Origin: Clostridium chromiireducens
GTDB taxonomy: Bacteria; Bacillota; Clostridia; Clostridiales; Clostridiaceae
Assembly (NCBI RefSeq): GCF_002029255.1
Contig: NZ_MZGT01000034.1
Coordinates: 1-56,986 of the forward strand
Reading direction: 5' to 3'
Length of the DNA: 56,986 nucleotides
Positions 43,868 to 52,245 of the stretch are shown here, one piece after another (the first letter of the stretch is position 1; every line of letters begins with the position of its first letter). The notes beneath the pieces were generated by a model. That model was not told the origin of the DNA, searched no databases, and saw only the letters and a program-made list of their open reading frames with translations. A program made the position numbers and the translations under genes.

Positions 43868-45331
43868 TCATTTTATATCCCATTTTTTCAGAATTTCTAT
43901 ATTTGATTTCCCCTTTGAAAATGCTTTAATCCCTATAGCATCTTCACTTGGATATATAAGACCCGTCATTACTTTTTCTCCGTCATTAATGAATACTTCT
44001 ACTGAACATTTATCAACAAATATACGAAGTTTTAATTTGTTATTAATTAAATCAACTTCTGTTCTTCTTTGACCCTTTTGTCCAACACCAGAATTATCAA
44101 TATTAAATATAAATTGTTTATCTTTTTTTATATATGACAAAACTGTTTCTTCATAGTCATTTACTCTTAACTTTAAACCAAATTCATCGGCTTCCTTAGC
44201 ATCATAACTTATTTCAAGTTCATAACTATCGCCATTAATATCAAGTTTTTCTTCTTTATTTATCTCAATATCCTTTAAAACAACTTCATTGATTCTATAT
44301 TTCTCAATCTCTTCAACTGGTTTAAAATATAGCTTACCATCTTTTAGAATCACTTCCCTTGGAATCGTCATAGCTCCAGCCCAGTTATGACCCTTACTGT
44401 ATGTCGGATATTCTTTTTCCCACATAGTCATCCAACCAATCATGATTCTCCTACCTTTGCTATCCATCGTTGTTTGAGGTGCATAAAAGTTGAATCCATA
44501 ATCGACTGGGGAAAAATTGTCATATTTAAATTTTCCTAGATTATAGTCTAAACTACCAACCATATAGACACATGAATATATATTTGTAAAATCATTACTT
44601 GAGACTTTAAAATATTGTGGTGATACGATAAGAACATCTTTATCTTGCAGCGAAAATAAATCTGGACACTCCCAGTTCTCACCTAGCTCTCCACGACTTT
44701 TAGCTACAACATTAACAAATTTCCAATTTATTAAGTCGTTTGATTTGTACATCAAAACTTGTCCATTTTCACATTTATCATTAGAACCTAGAAAAGTATA
44801 ATAGGAATCTCCCACTTTATATGTTTTAGGATCTCGAATATCTTTTGAGGATGAGTTATTAGGAACTTGATTTGTGTCTATTACTGGATTACATTTATAT
44901 TTCGTAAAATCAATTCCATCTTCTGAATACGCTAAACACTGAACTTGCCTATAATCCTCTTTTTCATTTGTTCCAGTACTTACATGCCCAGTATAAGTAA
45001 TATATAGTTTTTCATCCTTTTCTATTGCGCTTCCTGAAAAACACCCATTTCTATCAAAATCCTCATCAGGTGCTAAAGCTATGGGCAGGTGATCCCACTT
45101 TATTAAGTCCTTACTTACTGCATGTCCCCAGTGCATAGGCCCCCAAACTGCTTCGTATGGATTATGTTGATAAAACAAATGATAATTATCCTTATATTGA
45201 ATGAAGCCATTAGGATCATTAATCCATCCATATTCACCCATCAAATGATAGTTAAGTCTATATTGATTATTTATTTTATATTTATTGTTCTTGATATATC
45301 GGTCTGCCTCTCTTTTTTTACTGTTATACAT
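43868..45331 (-). CDS. Sucrose / sucrose-6-phosphate hydrolase, GH32
   Basis: This 487-residue family 32 beta-fructosidase lacks a signal peptide, so it acts inside the cell. It has the nucleophile motif GWINDPNGFIQY, FYQHNP, FSGSA, RDPK (transition-state Asp) and the acid/base in ENWECPDLF, then a C-terminal beta-sandwich (ending SVEVFINDGEKVMTG). Because transport is by an ABC system that does not phosphorylate, free sucrose or raffinose-family sugars are likelier substrates than sucrose 6-phosphate. It starts after GGGAG. It is separated from msmG by repeat family 3. Confidence 0.93.
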   Translation of the reverse strand: MYNSKKREADRYIKNNKYKINNQYRLNYHLMGEYGWINDPNGFIQYKDNYHLFYQHNPYEAVWGPMHWGHAVSKDLIKWDHLPIALAPDEDFDRNGCFSGSAIEKDEKLYITYTGHVSTGTNEKEDYRQVQCLAYSEDGIDFTKYKCNPVIDTNQVPNNSSSKDIRDPKTYKVGDSYYTFLGSNDKCENGQVLMYKSNDLINWKFVNVVAKSRGELGENWECPDLFSLQDKDVLIVSPQYFKVSSNDFTNIYSCVYMVGSLDYNLGKFKYDNFSPVDYGFNFYAPQTTMDSKGRRIMIGWMTMWEKEYPTYSKGHNWAGAMTIPREVILKDGKLYFKPVEEIEKYRINEVVLKDIEINKEEKLDINGDSYELEISYDAKEADEFGLKLRVNDYEETVLSYIKKDKQFIFNIDNSGVGQKGQRRTEVDLINNKLKLRIFVDKCSVEVFINDGEKVMTGLIYPSEDAIGIKAFSKGKSNIEILKKWDIK

Positions 45332-45364
45332 TTTTTAATCTCCCGCAAAACACACATTTTTATC

Positions 45365-45521
45365 TGATGTCTAGCCACTGTAGCGCTCCAACTTCTTTAA
45401 GCTGTAGATAACATTAGCACAACCCTCGACTAGTTACCCCTTTAGGGGATAAGTTCAACTAAATTCATCTGTAGTTTACCCTCAAGGGGCACCTAGAAAA
45501 CTCCAACTGAAAAGTTTCACT
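45365..45521 (-). repeat. Family 3 intergenic repeat, copy Q (msmG-sacA gap)
   Basis: This sequence aligns over its length with 47326-47451. Both end in AAGTTTCACTT, both contain ATAAGTTCAACTAA (45449-45462) and GGCACC/GGTGCC next to a CCCTT-GAGGG block, and both have G-CTCCA near the other end. On the transcribed strand it can form small hairpins (CCCCTAAAGGGG; CCCTTGAGGG; AACT-TTTC-AGTT). Copy Q has an extra segment of about 30 bases. It occupies nearly the whole gap between two genes of one operon. Confidence 0.75.
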
Positions 45522-46349
45522 TTATTTTATAGACCCTTGTAAAACTCCTCCTATAATGCTCTTTTGTAAGAACAAGTAAATTATTAATACTGGAAGTATT
45601 GATAACATCAATGCTGACATTGATAATCCGTAATCTGTAGTATAAGTACCATTGAAAGCATATGTTGATAATTGTAGTGTTCTTTCATTTGGCGCTATTA
45701 ATATTAATGATGGTAGTAAGAAATCATTCCATATCCATAACACATCTAAAGTAGTTATTGTCATAGTTATAGGTTTCATAATAGGAAATACAATTTGCCA
45801 AAAGGTTTGAAATCTTGTGGCCCCATCTATCATAGCAGCTTCTTCCAATTCCACTGGTATGCTTTTAATAAATCCATGATACATAAATACTGCTAGAGAC
45901 ATTCCAAAGCCTAGATACATATAAATAAGTGCCCATTTAGTATTGAGCATCCCCATTGATCCATAAATTGATACTAAAGGTATCATTATTCCTTGAAATG
46001 GTATAATCATAGATAAAACCATTGCAAAAAATATAAATTTATTGAACTTCCAATCCTTTCTCACTAATATATAAGCAGTCATTGAAGAAAATATAATTAT
46101 TATAAGCACACTTAAAGCAGTTATAATTAGTGTATTAATAAACGCATGACCATAGTTCATCTTTTCAAAAGCATCGGCATAATTAGAAAATTTAAAAGTA
46201 CTTGGTAGAGCTAATGGATTAGAAATTACATCTTTTCTAGCTTTAAAGGAATTTATTAATACAAAAACAAATGGCACTATATATAAAAGTAGAAGTCCTG
46301 ATATAACTATATATTTTATAATATTGGCTATTAATTTCTTATTTTTCAT
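45522..46349 (-). CDS. msmG: Sugar ABC transporter permease, MsmG-like
   Basis: This 275-residue permease is of the MalG/MsmG type with six membrane segments. The ATPase-contact loop is VELEEAAMIDGATRFQTFWQIVFPIMKP (about 174-201). It pairs with the MsmF-like protein, whose stop overlaps its start (TAATG), so the two subunits are made in equal amounts. No ATPase gene is present in the operon, so a shared MsmK-type ATPase from elsewhere must serve it. Likely substrates are sucrose and raffinose-type oligosaccharides. Confidence 0.92.
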   Translation of the reverse strand: MKNKKLIANIIKYIVISGLLLLYIVPFVFVLINSFKARKDVISNPLALPSTFKFSNYADAFEKMNYGHAFINTLIITALSVLIIIIFSSMTAYILVRKDWKFNKFIFFAMVLSMIIPFQGIMIPLVSIYGSMGMLNTKWALIYMYLGFGMSLAVFMYHGFIKSIPVELEEAAMIDGATRFQTFWQIVFPIMKPITMTITTLDVLWIWNDFLLPSLILIAPNERTLQLSTYAFNGTYTTDYGLSMSALMLSILPVLIIYLFLQKSIIGGVLQGSIK

Positions 46350-47233
46350 TATGCTTCTACCTCCATCTTCTTAGTTGTATAAACTTGGAATAATGATATT
46401 GCTGCGACTATTAAAAACAAAACGAAGGCCTCCGCTTGTCCAACGCCATATTGTTGTGATAAAAACGCCTTATTATAAACATGCATTGATATCATTTCAG
46501 TAGCCTGATAAGGTCCACCCTTAGTAAGTGAAAGATTTACATCGTAAACCATAAAACTTCTTTGCAAGCTCAAAAACAAACAAACTGTGAAAGATGGAAT
46601 CATCATAGGAAGTGTTATACTTATGAGTTTTCTAAAACCATTAGCCCCATCTATACTTGCTGCTTCTAAAATATCACTCGGAACATTCATAAAACCAGCT
46701 ACATATATAATCATTAAATATCCTGAATATTGCCAAACAGTTACAATTATTAAAGTCCAAAGTGCTTTAGTAGGATCTGCAAGCCACGAACTAGAAAAAA
46801 TCGGAATATTAAAATTATTACCTATATAAACTAATATATTTGAAAATAAAAACTGCCAAATGAATCCAAGAATTATCCCACCAATAAGATTAGGTGTAAA
46901 GAATCCTGCTCTATAAAAATTTTGACCTTTCATGCCACTTGTTAATGCATATGCAAGTAAAAACGCTATTATATTCATAAGTATTACAGCTGCAATTGCA
47001 TACTTAAAAGTTAACCACAACGAGTTCCAAAACACTCCATCTTTAAATACTTCTGTATAATTTTGAAATCCAATAAAATCATGAGCATCTGATACACCAT
47101 TCCAATTTGTGAAAGTTAAATAAATACCATATATAAATGGAACAATCATAACTGTAAAAAATGCGAAAGTACCTGGTCCTGCATATACGAGATAAGTTTT
47201 TAATTTACCAAGAAACCCTTTTTCGTTTCTCAT
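46349..47233 (-). CDS. msmF: Sugar ABC transporter permease, MsmF-like
   Basis: This permease of about 294 residues is of the MalF/MsmF type. The first segment is preceded by a short cytoplasmic N-terminus, and the contact loop VPSDILEAASIDGANGFRKLISITLPMMIPSF is at about 188-219. There are two possible starts six bases apart after AGGAGG: GTG (47239, spacing four) and ATG (47233, spacing ten). I prefer the ATG. It follows the binding-protein gene after a 230-base gap that contains repeat family 3, and is coupled to the next permease. Confidence 0.92.
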   Translation of the reverse strand: MRNEKGFLGKLKTYLVYAGPGTFAFFTVMIVPFIYGIYLTFTNWNGVSDAHDFIGFQNYTEVFKDGVFWNSLWLTFKYAIAAVILMNIIAFLLAYALTSGMKGQNFYRAGFFTPNLIGGIILGFIWQFLFSNILVYIGNNFNIPIFSSSWLADPTKALWTLIIVTVWQYSGYLMIIYVAGFMNVPSDILEAASIDGANGFRKLISITLPMMIPSFTVCLFLSLQRSFMVYDVNLSLTKGGPYQATEMISMHVYNKAFLSQQYGVGQAEAFVLFLIVAAISLFQVYTTKKMEVEA

Positions 47234-47325
47234 ATTCACTACTCCTCCTATGGAAATTTTATATCCTTATATTGAATAACGGATATTCGTAAACACGCCT
47301 ATCCGTTATTTTATCCAATAGCATG

Positions 47326-47451
47326 CATCCGTAACACTCCATTTAATCTGGATATAACGGCTGCACGTTCCTGGACTAGGTGCCCCTTGAGGGTATAAGT
47401 TCAACTAAGATTCAGATAGAGATCAAACTCCACCTGAATCAAGTTTCACTT
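47326..47451 (-). repeat. Family 3 intergenic repeat, copy P (msmE-msmF gap)
   Basis: CCGTAACACTCCATTTAATC, GGTGCCCCTTGAGGG, ATAAGTTCAACTAA (47395-47408), CTCCACCTGAA and AAGTTTCACTT align with copy Q. It lacks the segment of about 30 bases found there. Between it and msmF is a short hairpin AACGGAT/ATCCGTT (47277-47308). Lying after the binding-protein gene, it may reduce or process the transcript before the permease genes. Confidence 0.75.
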
Positions 47452-47466
47452 ATTTCTTTTATATTA

Positions 47467-48774
47467 TTATTTAACGTTCTTCCAGTAATTTTGAATATCA
47501 GTAGCTAAAGCTGCTTTATCACTCTTACCATCAAGATATTTTTGCATTGAACCTCCAACTTGTGCCCAATGATCTCCAGGTAATGTTGTCATAGGAGCTA
47601 TAACTTTTTTGCTTTCCACGTATTTCTTGATAGATTTTCCAAGAGGATCAGCTATTTCTAATTTAACATTTGAGAAGGCTGGAATTAAACTAGCTTTATT
47701 AACCAAGAAATCTTGTCCATTATCGCTGTATACTAACCATTCTAAAAATTTCTTTGCTGCTGCTTGTTGATCAGCATCATTGTTTTTAGTATCTACACCA
47801 ATAAATTTAGCTGGTCCTGCGTATATTTGTGAATTACCATAATCATCTGCGTTGTTACTTACTGGAACTGGTATAAATCCATATTGCCCATTAGCTTGGT
47901 CAAATTCTTTAATTTGTGGCCATGCCCAGTTACCCATAAACCAGAAAGCTGCCTTACCGGTACCTAAATATTCAGGTGCTTTTTCATAAGTTCCAGCCAG
48001 TGGAGCTGATTTATCTATATTATTTGCTTTTAAAACATCAAAAGTTGTCATTACTCCGTTAAATACAGCATTACTGCTTAAATCAACTTTTCCAGCCTTT
48101 ATATCTTGTACAAATTTATCTGCTGCTCCAGCTTCTTTTGATTGATCTAAATATGCTATTGGTAAGAAATGTGCTCCTAATGACCAATCCATTGGTGAAA
48201 GAACCATTGGTGACACTCCAATACCTTGTATTTTTTGGAATGCTGCTTCTAAATCCTTAGTAGTTTTGATAGTAGTTGGATCTACTCCAGCTTTATCTAA
48301 TACTGTTTTGTTATATATTAATCCAAATCCTTCAATAGATAATGGGAATCCCACTTGCTTTCCATCTATTTTAGCTGCATCTAAAGCTCCTTCTGATGCA
48401 TCTTTAGCCCATTTTTCTGATGAAAGATCTGCAAATTTATCTGCAAACTTAGGAATGTCATTAGGGTCAAGCATACTTAAAGATGGTGCATTTCCAGCTG
48501 CATACATTGAAGACACCTTTTGGAATGGTGATTCTCCAGCACCAGCTTGAACAATATCTACTGTGATATTAGGATTTTCTTTTGTAAAAGATTTTGTTGC
48601 ATCTTCTAGTTGAGTTGCAATCTCCCCTTTTGTGTTAAGAAACGTTATTTTAACATTTTTTCCTGATGAACCTTTATCACCAGTTGAACTTCCACCACTG
48701 GAACCACAACCAGCTAATAAAGAAACTGTTAACACTGCTGTTGTTAAAATAGATACCAATTTTGACTTTTTCAT
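47467..48774 (-). CDS. msmE: Sugar ABC transporter substrate-binding lipoprotein, MsmE-like
   Basis: This 435-residue family 1 solute-binding protein has a lipoprotein signal ending SLLAGC (Cys23) and a Ser/Gly linker. ITFLNTKGEIATQLEDATKSFTKENPNITVDIVQAG is the usual first strand-helix unit. GKAAFWFMGNWAW near the middle supplies aromatic residues expected to stack on sugar. It is first in the operon, directly downstream of a strong promoter that carries a LacI operator. With the two permeases it imports sucrose- or raffinose-type sugars (inferred from the enzymes in the operon). Confidence 0.92.
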   Translation of the reverse strand: MKKSKLVSILTTAVLTVSLLAGCGSSGGSSTGDKGSSGKNVKITFLNTKGEIATQLEDATKSFTKENPNITVDIVQAGAGESPFQKVSSMYAAGNAPSLSMLDPNDIPKFADKFADLSSEKWAKDASEGALDAAKIDGKQVGFPLSIEGFGLIYNKTVLDKAGVDPTTIKTTKDLEAAFQKIQGIGVSPMVLSPMDWSLGAHFLPIAYLDQSKEAGAADKFVQDIKAGKVDLSSNAVFNGVMTTFDVLKANNIDKSAPLAGTYEKAPEYLGTGKAAFWFMGNWAWPQIKEFDQANGQYGFIPVPVSNNADDYGNSQIYAGPAKFIGVDTKNNDADQQAAAKKFLEWLVYSDNGQDFLVNKASLIPAFSNVKLEIADPLGKSIKKYVESKKVIAPMTTLPGDHWAQVGGSMQKYLDGKSDKAALATDIQNYWKNVK

Positions 48775-48952
48775 AATATTCCCCCCGTTTAATATTGATT
48801 AACCAAAAGTTATAATATCCTTTGATTTAATCCTTTAATTTGAAATTATATATAAATAACTTTTTCCGATCCTAAAACCCTAGGAATGGATTAAATTATA
48901 AATATCGTTATAAATATCAATTCACTCTTGAAAACATTTACTATTTGAATTT

Positions 48953-48983
48953 ATTATATATCCACGTTAACAACATGTCAACG
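48953..48983 (-). promoter_or_regulatory. Consensus msmE promoter with LacI operator
   Basis: On the minus strand TTGACA (48976-48981) and TATAAT (48953-48958) are exactly 17 bases apart, a perfect consensus promoter. The 19-bp palindrome CGTTAACAACATGTCAACG (48965-48983) covers the -35 box and spacer. Both half-sites match the operator before the divergent LacI gene. Confidence 0.85.
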
Positions 48984-49316
48984 GGTTGTCATACATTTTT
49001 AAAAAAATTCCTTGATTTTTTATACCCATATAACAATTAACTCTTTTTTGTATAACAAATCTTTTTTACGCTTCACTATCTTTTTCATAAGGATTCATAG
49101 AAAAAATATACTTTCACTAAAAGTAACTAAAGGCTGACAATTCTTTATATACACTGACTTTACGCACTCTAAAGCGATTTCATCCATTCAATTCACAAAT
49201 CCCGTTCATGAACCTTTTTGTAATATTTCTTTCATCATTCAGCCTATTCCAAGTGCTTGTAGTTAAATCGTTATGCCCCAACAAGAATTATTATAAACAT
49301 AAACTTTTCTTTTTTT

Positions 49317-49340
49317 ATATGTCAACTCATGTTAACATAT
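49317..49340. promoter_or_regulatory. Second LacI-type operator, upstream of lacI
   Basis: ATATGTCAAC-TCAT-GTTAACATAT is a 24-bp palindrome with three mismatches at or near the centre. It shares TGTCAAC and GTTAACA half-sites with the msmE operator, and lies 73 bases before the LacI-family start, so the repressor may control itself and could loop the DNA between both sites. Confidence 0.75.
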
Positions 49341-49412
49341 TGCTATAGATTTTTTTCTCTTTTCAAGTTATATTTAATATAGTAATTTTTTAATACGTAA
49401 GGAAGTGATCTT

Positions 49413-50393
49413 TTGCCTAACATAAAAGACGTTGCTAATCGTGCTGGTGTTTCAGTAACGACAGTATCTAGAATCATGAATAATAGAGGCTACATATCCG
49501 AAAGCACAAGAAAGAAAGTATATGATGCCATGGAAGAATTAAATTACCACCCAAATGAAATGGCTAAAAGTTTATATACAAAAAAATCTAATTTAATTGG
49601 ATTAATATTACCTGATGTAAGCATTCCATTTTACGCTGAAGAAGCAAAACATATCGAAGAAGCTTTATACATGAATGGTTACAAACTGCTCTTATGTAAT
49701 GCAAGTAATAACTGCATTCGTGAAAAAGAATATATCGCTATGTTACAAAGAAATCAAGTTGATGGAATAATCATCGGGAGCCACACTTTAAAATTAGAAG
49801 AATATACAAAGTTAAAACTTCCAATTGTTGCTTTGGACAGATTCCTCGGAAAAGATATACCTGTAATATCTGCTGACCATGCTCAAGGCGGTTCCTTAGC
49901 TGCAAACGAGTTTATACGCCTCGGCTGCAAAAATGTTATTCAATTTATAGGTAACACTCAAGTTGCTACACCTGCAAATGAAAAGAACTCTACATTCTCG
50001 GAAATAATGAAAAATAATAATATTAATTGTGTAAATATAGAATTTCCAGTAAATTTCTTTTCGTTTGAAAACTATCTACCTTTTATAAAAACAGCATTAG
50101 ATGCTAATCCAAATGTTGATGGCATATTTGCCGTTGATACCATAGCATTTGCAGTAATAAAAGAATTATCCTTCCGCAACTTAAAAGTACCTAGTGATGT
50201 AAAAATTATAGGCTATGATGGAATTGCTATCGGAAGCATCATTGCTCCGATTCTCACTACAATCAAACAACCTATAAGAGATATAGCAAATTCCGCAGTG
50301 TCGACTCTGCTATATCTAATTAATAACGATAGCACTATAGTTCCTAGTGACATAAAATTGCCTGTAATGCTATCTCAAGGTCAAACAACCTAA
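49413..50393 (+). CDS. LacI-family repressor of the sucrose/msm operon
   Basis: This 326-residue protein has a LacI headpiece (IKDVANRAGVSVTTVSRIMNNRGYISESTRKKV, about 3-35, with hinge PNEMAKSLYT) and a periplasmic-binding-protein-like sensor domain. It starts with TTG after AAGGAAGTG. Divergent from msmE, with two operator palindromes between them, it most likely represses the sugar operon and is released by sucrose, fructose or a related sugar. The family resemblance to ScrR/MsmR-type repressors is by context. It ends in a strong terminator. Confidence 0.92.
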   Translation: MPNIKDVANRAGVSVTTVSRIMNNRGYISESTRKKVYDAMEELNYHPNEMAKSLYTKKSNLIGLILPDVSIPFYAEEAKHIEEALYMNGYKLLLCNASNNCIREKEYIAMLQRNQVDGIIIGSHTLKLEEYTKLKLPIVALDRFLGKDIPVISADHAQGGSLAANEFIRLGCKNVIQFIGNTQVATPANEKNSTFSEIMKNNNINCVNIEFPVNFFSFENYLPFIKTALDANPNVDGIFAVDTIAFAVIKELSFRNLKVPSDVKIIGYDGIAIGSIIAPILTTIKQPIRDIANSAVSTLLYLINNDSTIVPSDIKLPVMLSQGQTT

Positions 50394-50436
50394 TACTACT
50401 AAATAAACTTCAAACATTTTTTACACTCGAATCCTG

Positions 50437-50468
50437 AATGTATATGTTAATCTGTTAACATATACATT
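50437..50468 (+). terminator. Terminator of the lacI gene
   Basis: AATGTATATGTTAA (50437-50450) and TTAACATATACATT (50455-50468) form a perfect 14-bp stem followed by seven T. It includes TGTTAA-TCTG-TTAACA, which resembles the LacI operator half-sites. Confidence 0.9.
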
Positions 50469-50839
50469 TTTTTGCCTTACATTAATATCATTTTTAAATT
50501 ATATATTGTTTTATCTTTTCTTCTTCGTCATATTATTTAAAATCGTTTTCACATTTATGATACCAGTTCCATACAGATTGTGTCAAGTCCTTTTTATAAA
50601 CAAATAACTTATTGCATATAAGTTTTTCTCATACCAAACCTAATAAGCTAAATTATAGGTATTATCTAGTCCTTCCTATCTCGTTAAATTTCAATATTTC
50701 CAAAGTATTATATTCAAAATATAATTTCAAATTTTCACAAGGTATCAGTTCCACACAAATTAAATACACATAAAATTATGATCTTACACAAATTTTCATA
50801 TTCAAATTCTATAATTCTAATAATATTAGAATTATTAAC
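50469..50839. repeat. Intergenic stretch with an unexplained direct repeat
   Basis: TAyCAGTTCCAyACArAT occurs at 50561-50578 and 50743-50760 in the same orientation, each preceded by TTTTCACA. No open reading frame is supported. The repeats are 182 bp apart in a region between the lacI terminator and the splB terminator. Confidence 0.45.
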
Positions 50840-50870
50840 AAATGGCGGAGCTTATGTAAGTCCGCCATTT
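50840..50870. terminator. Bidirectional terminator downstream of splB
   Basis: AAATGGCGGA (50840-50849) pairs with TCCGCCATTT (50861-50870), with T-rich sequence on both sides; it lies 48 bases after the splB stop codon. Confidence 0.8.
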
Positions 50871-50917
50871 TTAATATACTGCGATGAGATATTGTATTTG
50901 ATAAATATGACTTTGGA

Positions 50918-51940
50918 TCATATAACATATTTAACTTCATTATTTTCAAATAGCTTTTCTATTTCTTCTATAAAAAATTGTTTAATTTCATCTATATTTT
51001 CTTTTTGATATACATACTTTCCATATCCGAACTGACCATATTTAAATTTGCGTTCTTCATCGTTCATTGGTAGTTCACTTTCAGGAAATACTTGAAGTAT
51101 TATATTTTTAGCTGTTGAGGTATAGCGATGAGATATTATCTCAAAAGTTACTGGTGTTTTTAAATCTTTTGGTAATTTACTACTTAAACTTAGTAGTAAA
51201 TCATGATACTCTTCTTTCCAATTTGGATAAAGAAATACAGGCGCAACCAAAAAACCTATTGGATACCCTGCTTTAGCCGCTTTTATACTCGCCTCTATTC
51301 TTAGATCTCTAGAAGCTGTTGCATGTTCATATTTATCTATAACTGAAGATGTATTAATACTAAATCTTATTTCAGTATGACCATTATGTTCTAAATCCAG
51401 TAAAGTATCTACATCGTTATACTTTGTTACAAACCTAAATCTGGCATTTTGGTTCTTTCCAAAGAATACTATAGCCTTCTCAAGAGAATGTGTGTAAGGC
51501 TCTACAGGTATAGGATCAGATGTAGCCGCCCCTTCAAATATAGTTATTTCAGGTAATCTCTCATCTATATATTTTTTAGCCTGCGCTAAGATCTCATCGA
51601 TATTTACATGAACTTTGACAAAAGGTTTGTCTCCGAGTTTTGTATTTAAATAACAGTATTCACACTGTCCCATACATCCTGATATTAGTGGCAGCTGATA
51701 ATGTGCCGAAGGTTTACAGGATTGAAATTTCAAACTCTTCTTTGCTCCAACTACTAAAGTCTTTTTTCCTTCCCTATATTGAGCATAAAAGTCTTCTCCC
51801 GGGATATGCTGTTTTAATTTATTTGAAGTTACATTTATAATTTCAACATCATCTTTATCCTTAAATTTATTTAAAATTTCTTTACCAGTGTCATAATCTA
51901 ATGAATCTTTTTCAAATATAATTCTTTTAGGTACAAACAT
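50918..51940 (-). CDS. splB: Spore photoproduct lyase, radical SAM
   Basis: This 340-residue radical SAM enzyme repairs the thymine dimer (spore photoproduct) that forms in UV-irradiated spores. The iron-sulfur cluster motif CMGQCEYCYL gives CxxxCxxC, and the flanking LPLISGCMG and SINTSSVIDKYEHATASRDLRIEA are typical of SplB. This supports a spore-forming organism. No splA regulator is found. The start codon has only a weak ribosome binding site, and a hairpin-forming repeat lies 25 bases upstream. Expression late in sporulation would be expected. Confidence 0.9.
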   Translation of the reverse strand: MFVPKRIIFEKDSLDYDTGKEILNKFKDKDDVEIINVTSNKLKQHIPGEDFYAQYREGKKTLVVGAKKSLKFQSCKPSAHYQLPLISGCMGQCEYCYLNTKLGDKPFVKVHVNIDEILAQAKKYIDERLPEITIFEGAATSDPIPVEPYTHSLEKAIVFFGKNQNARFRFVTKYNDVDTLLDLEHNGHTEIRFSINTSSVIDKYEHATASRDLRIEASIKAAKAGYPIGFLVAPVFLYPNWKEEYHDLLLSLSSKLPKDLKTPVTFEIISHRYTSTAKNIILQVFPESELPMNDEERKFKYGQFGYGKYVYQKENIDEIKQFFIEEIEKLFENNEVKYVI

Positions 51941-51964
51941 ATCTTATTTAAAAACCAGCATATA

Positions 51965-52027
51965 GATAAACAAACTAAAACTTATGAGATAACTTAAAGT
52001 TTTAGCAAATTTGTAAATATGTTTATC
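51965..52027. repeat. Palindromic repeat family 2, short copy
   Basis: GATAAACA (51965-51972) pairs with TGTTTATC (52020-52027), and CTAAAACTT (51975-51983) with AAGTTTTAG (51997-52005). The right half (52000-52024) is identical over 25 bases to 19474-19498. It lacks the nested hairpin of the first copy. Confidence 0.7.
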
Positions 52028-52161
52028 ACATAAGTCAAATGCTTTATTTGGATATCTATAATTAGTTTTGACTCCTCTCTTTATTATTTTGCGTGTTTGT
52101 TTATATATGTTTAGTATTTGCTAAAGCTTATAATATATATACCTAAATTTAGACATAACAA

Positions 52162-52223
52162 AAAATAACAAGTCTTTCTACCAATCCCTATTTTTCATCA
52201 TGGTATTTTGATCTTGTTATTTT
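52162..52223 (-). terminator. Terminator after the small membrane protein gene
   Basis: AAAATAACAAG (52162-52172) pairs with CTTGTTATTTT (52213-52223). The 40-base loop is long, but a U-rich tail follows on the minus strand. Confidence 0.6.
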
Positions 52224-52245
52224 CTTTAATATTTATTAATTTTAA

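Larger units (their letters stand above)
48775..49412. other. Control region between msmE and lacI
   Basis: This 638-base divergent region contains the msmE promoter with its operator (48953-48983) and a second operator near lacI (49317-49340), 350 bp apart. The msmE leader of about 160 bases and the middle section show no further clear element. Confidence 0.6.
51941..52245. other. Intergenic region with family 2 palindrome and terminator
   Basis: This 305-base gap between the membrane-protein gene and splB contains the short family 2 palindrome (51965-52027) and the terminator at 52162-52223. No recognisable splB promoter. Confidence 0.5.

Noticed and set aside
41742..45380. Complete insertion sequence or transposon around mcp-sacA
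   Set aside because: There is a perfect 16-bp inverted repeat, but no transposase gene and no target-site duplication that I can see; the right end belongs to another repeat.
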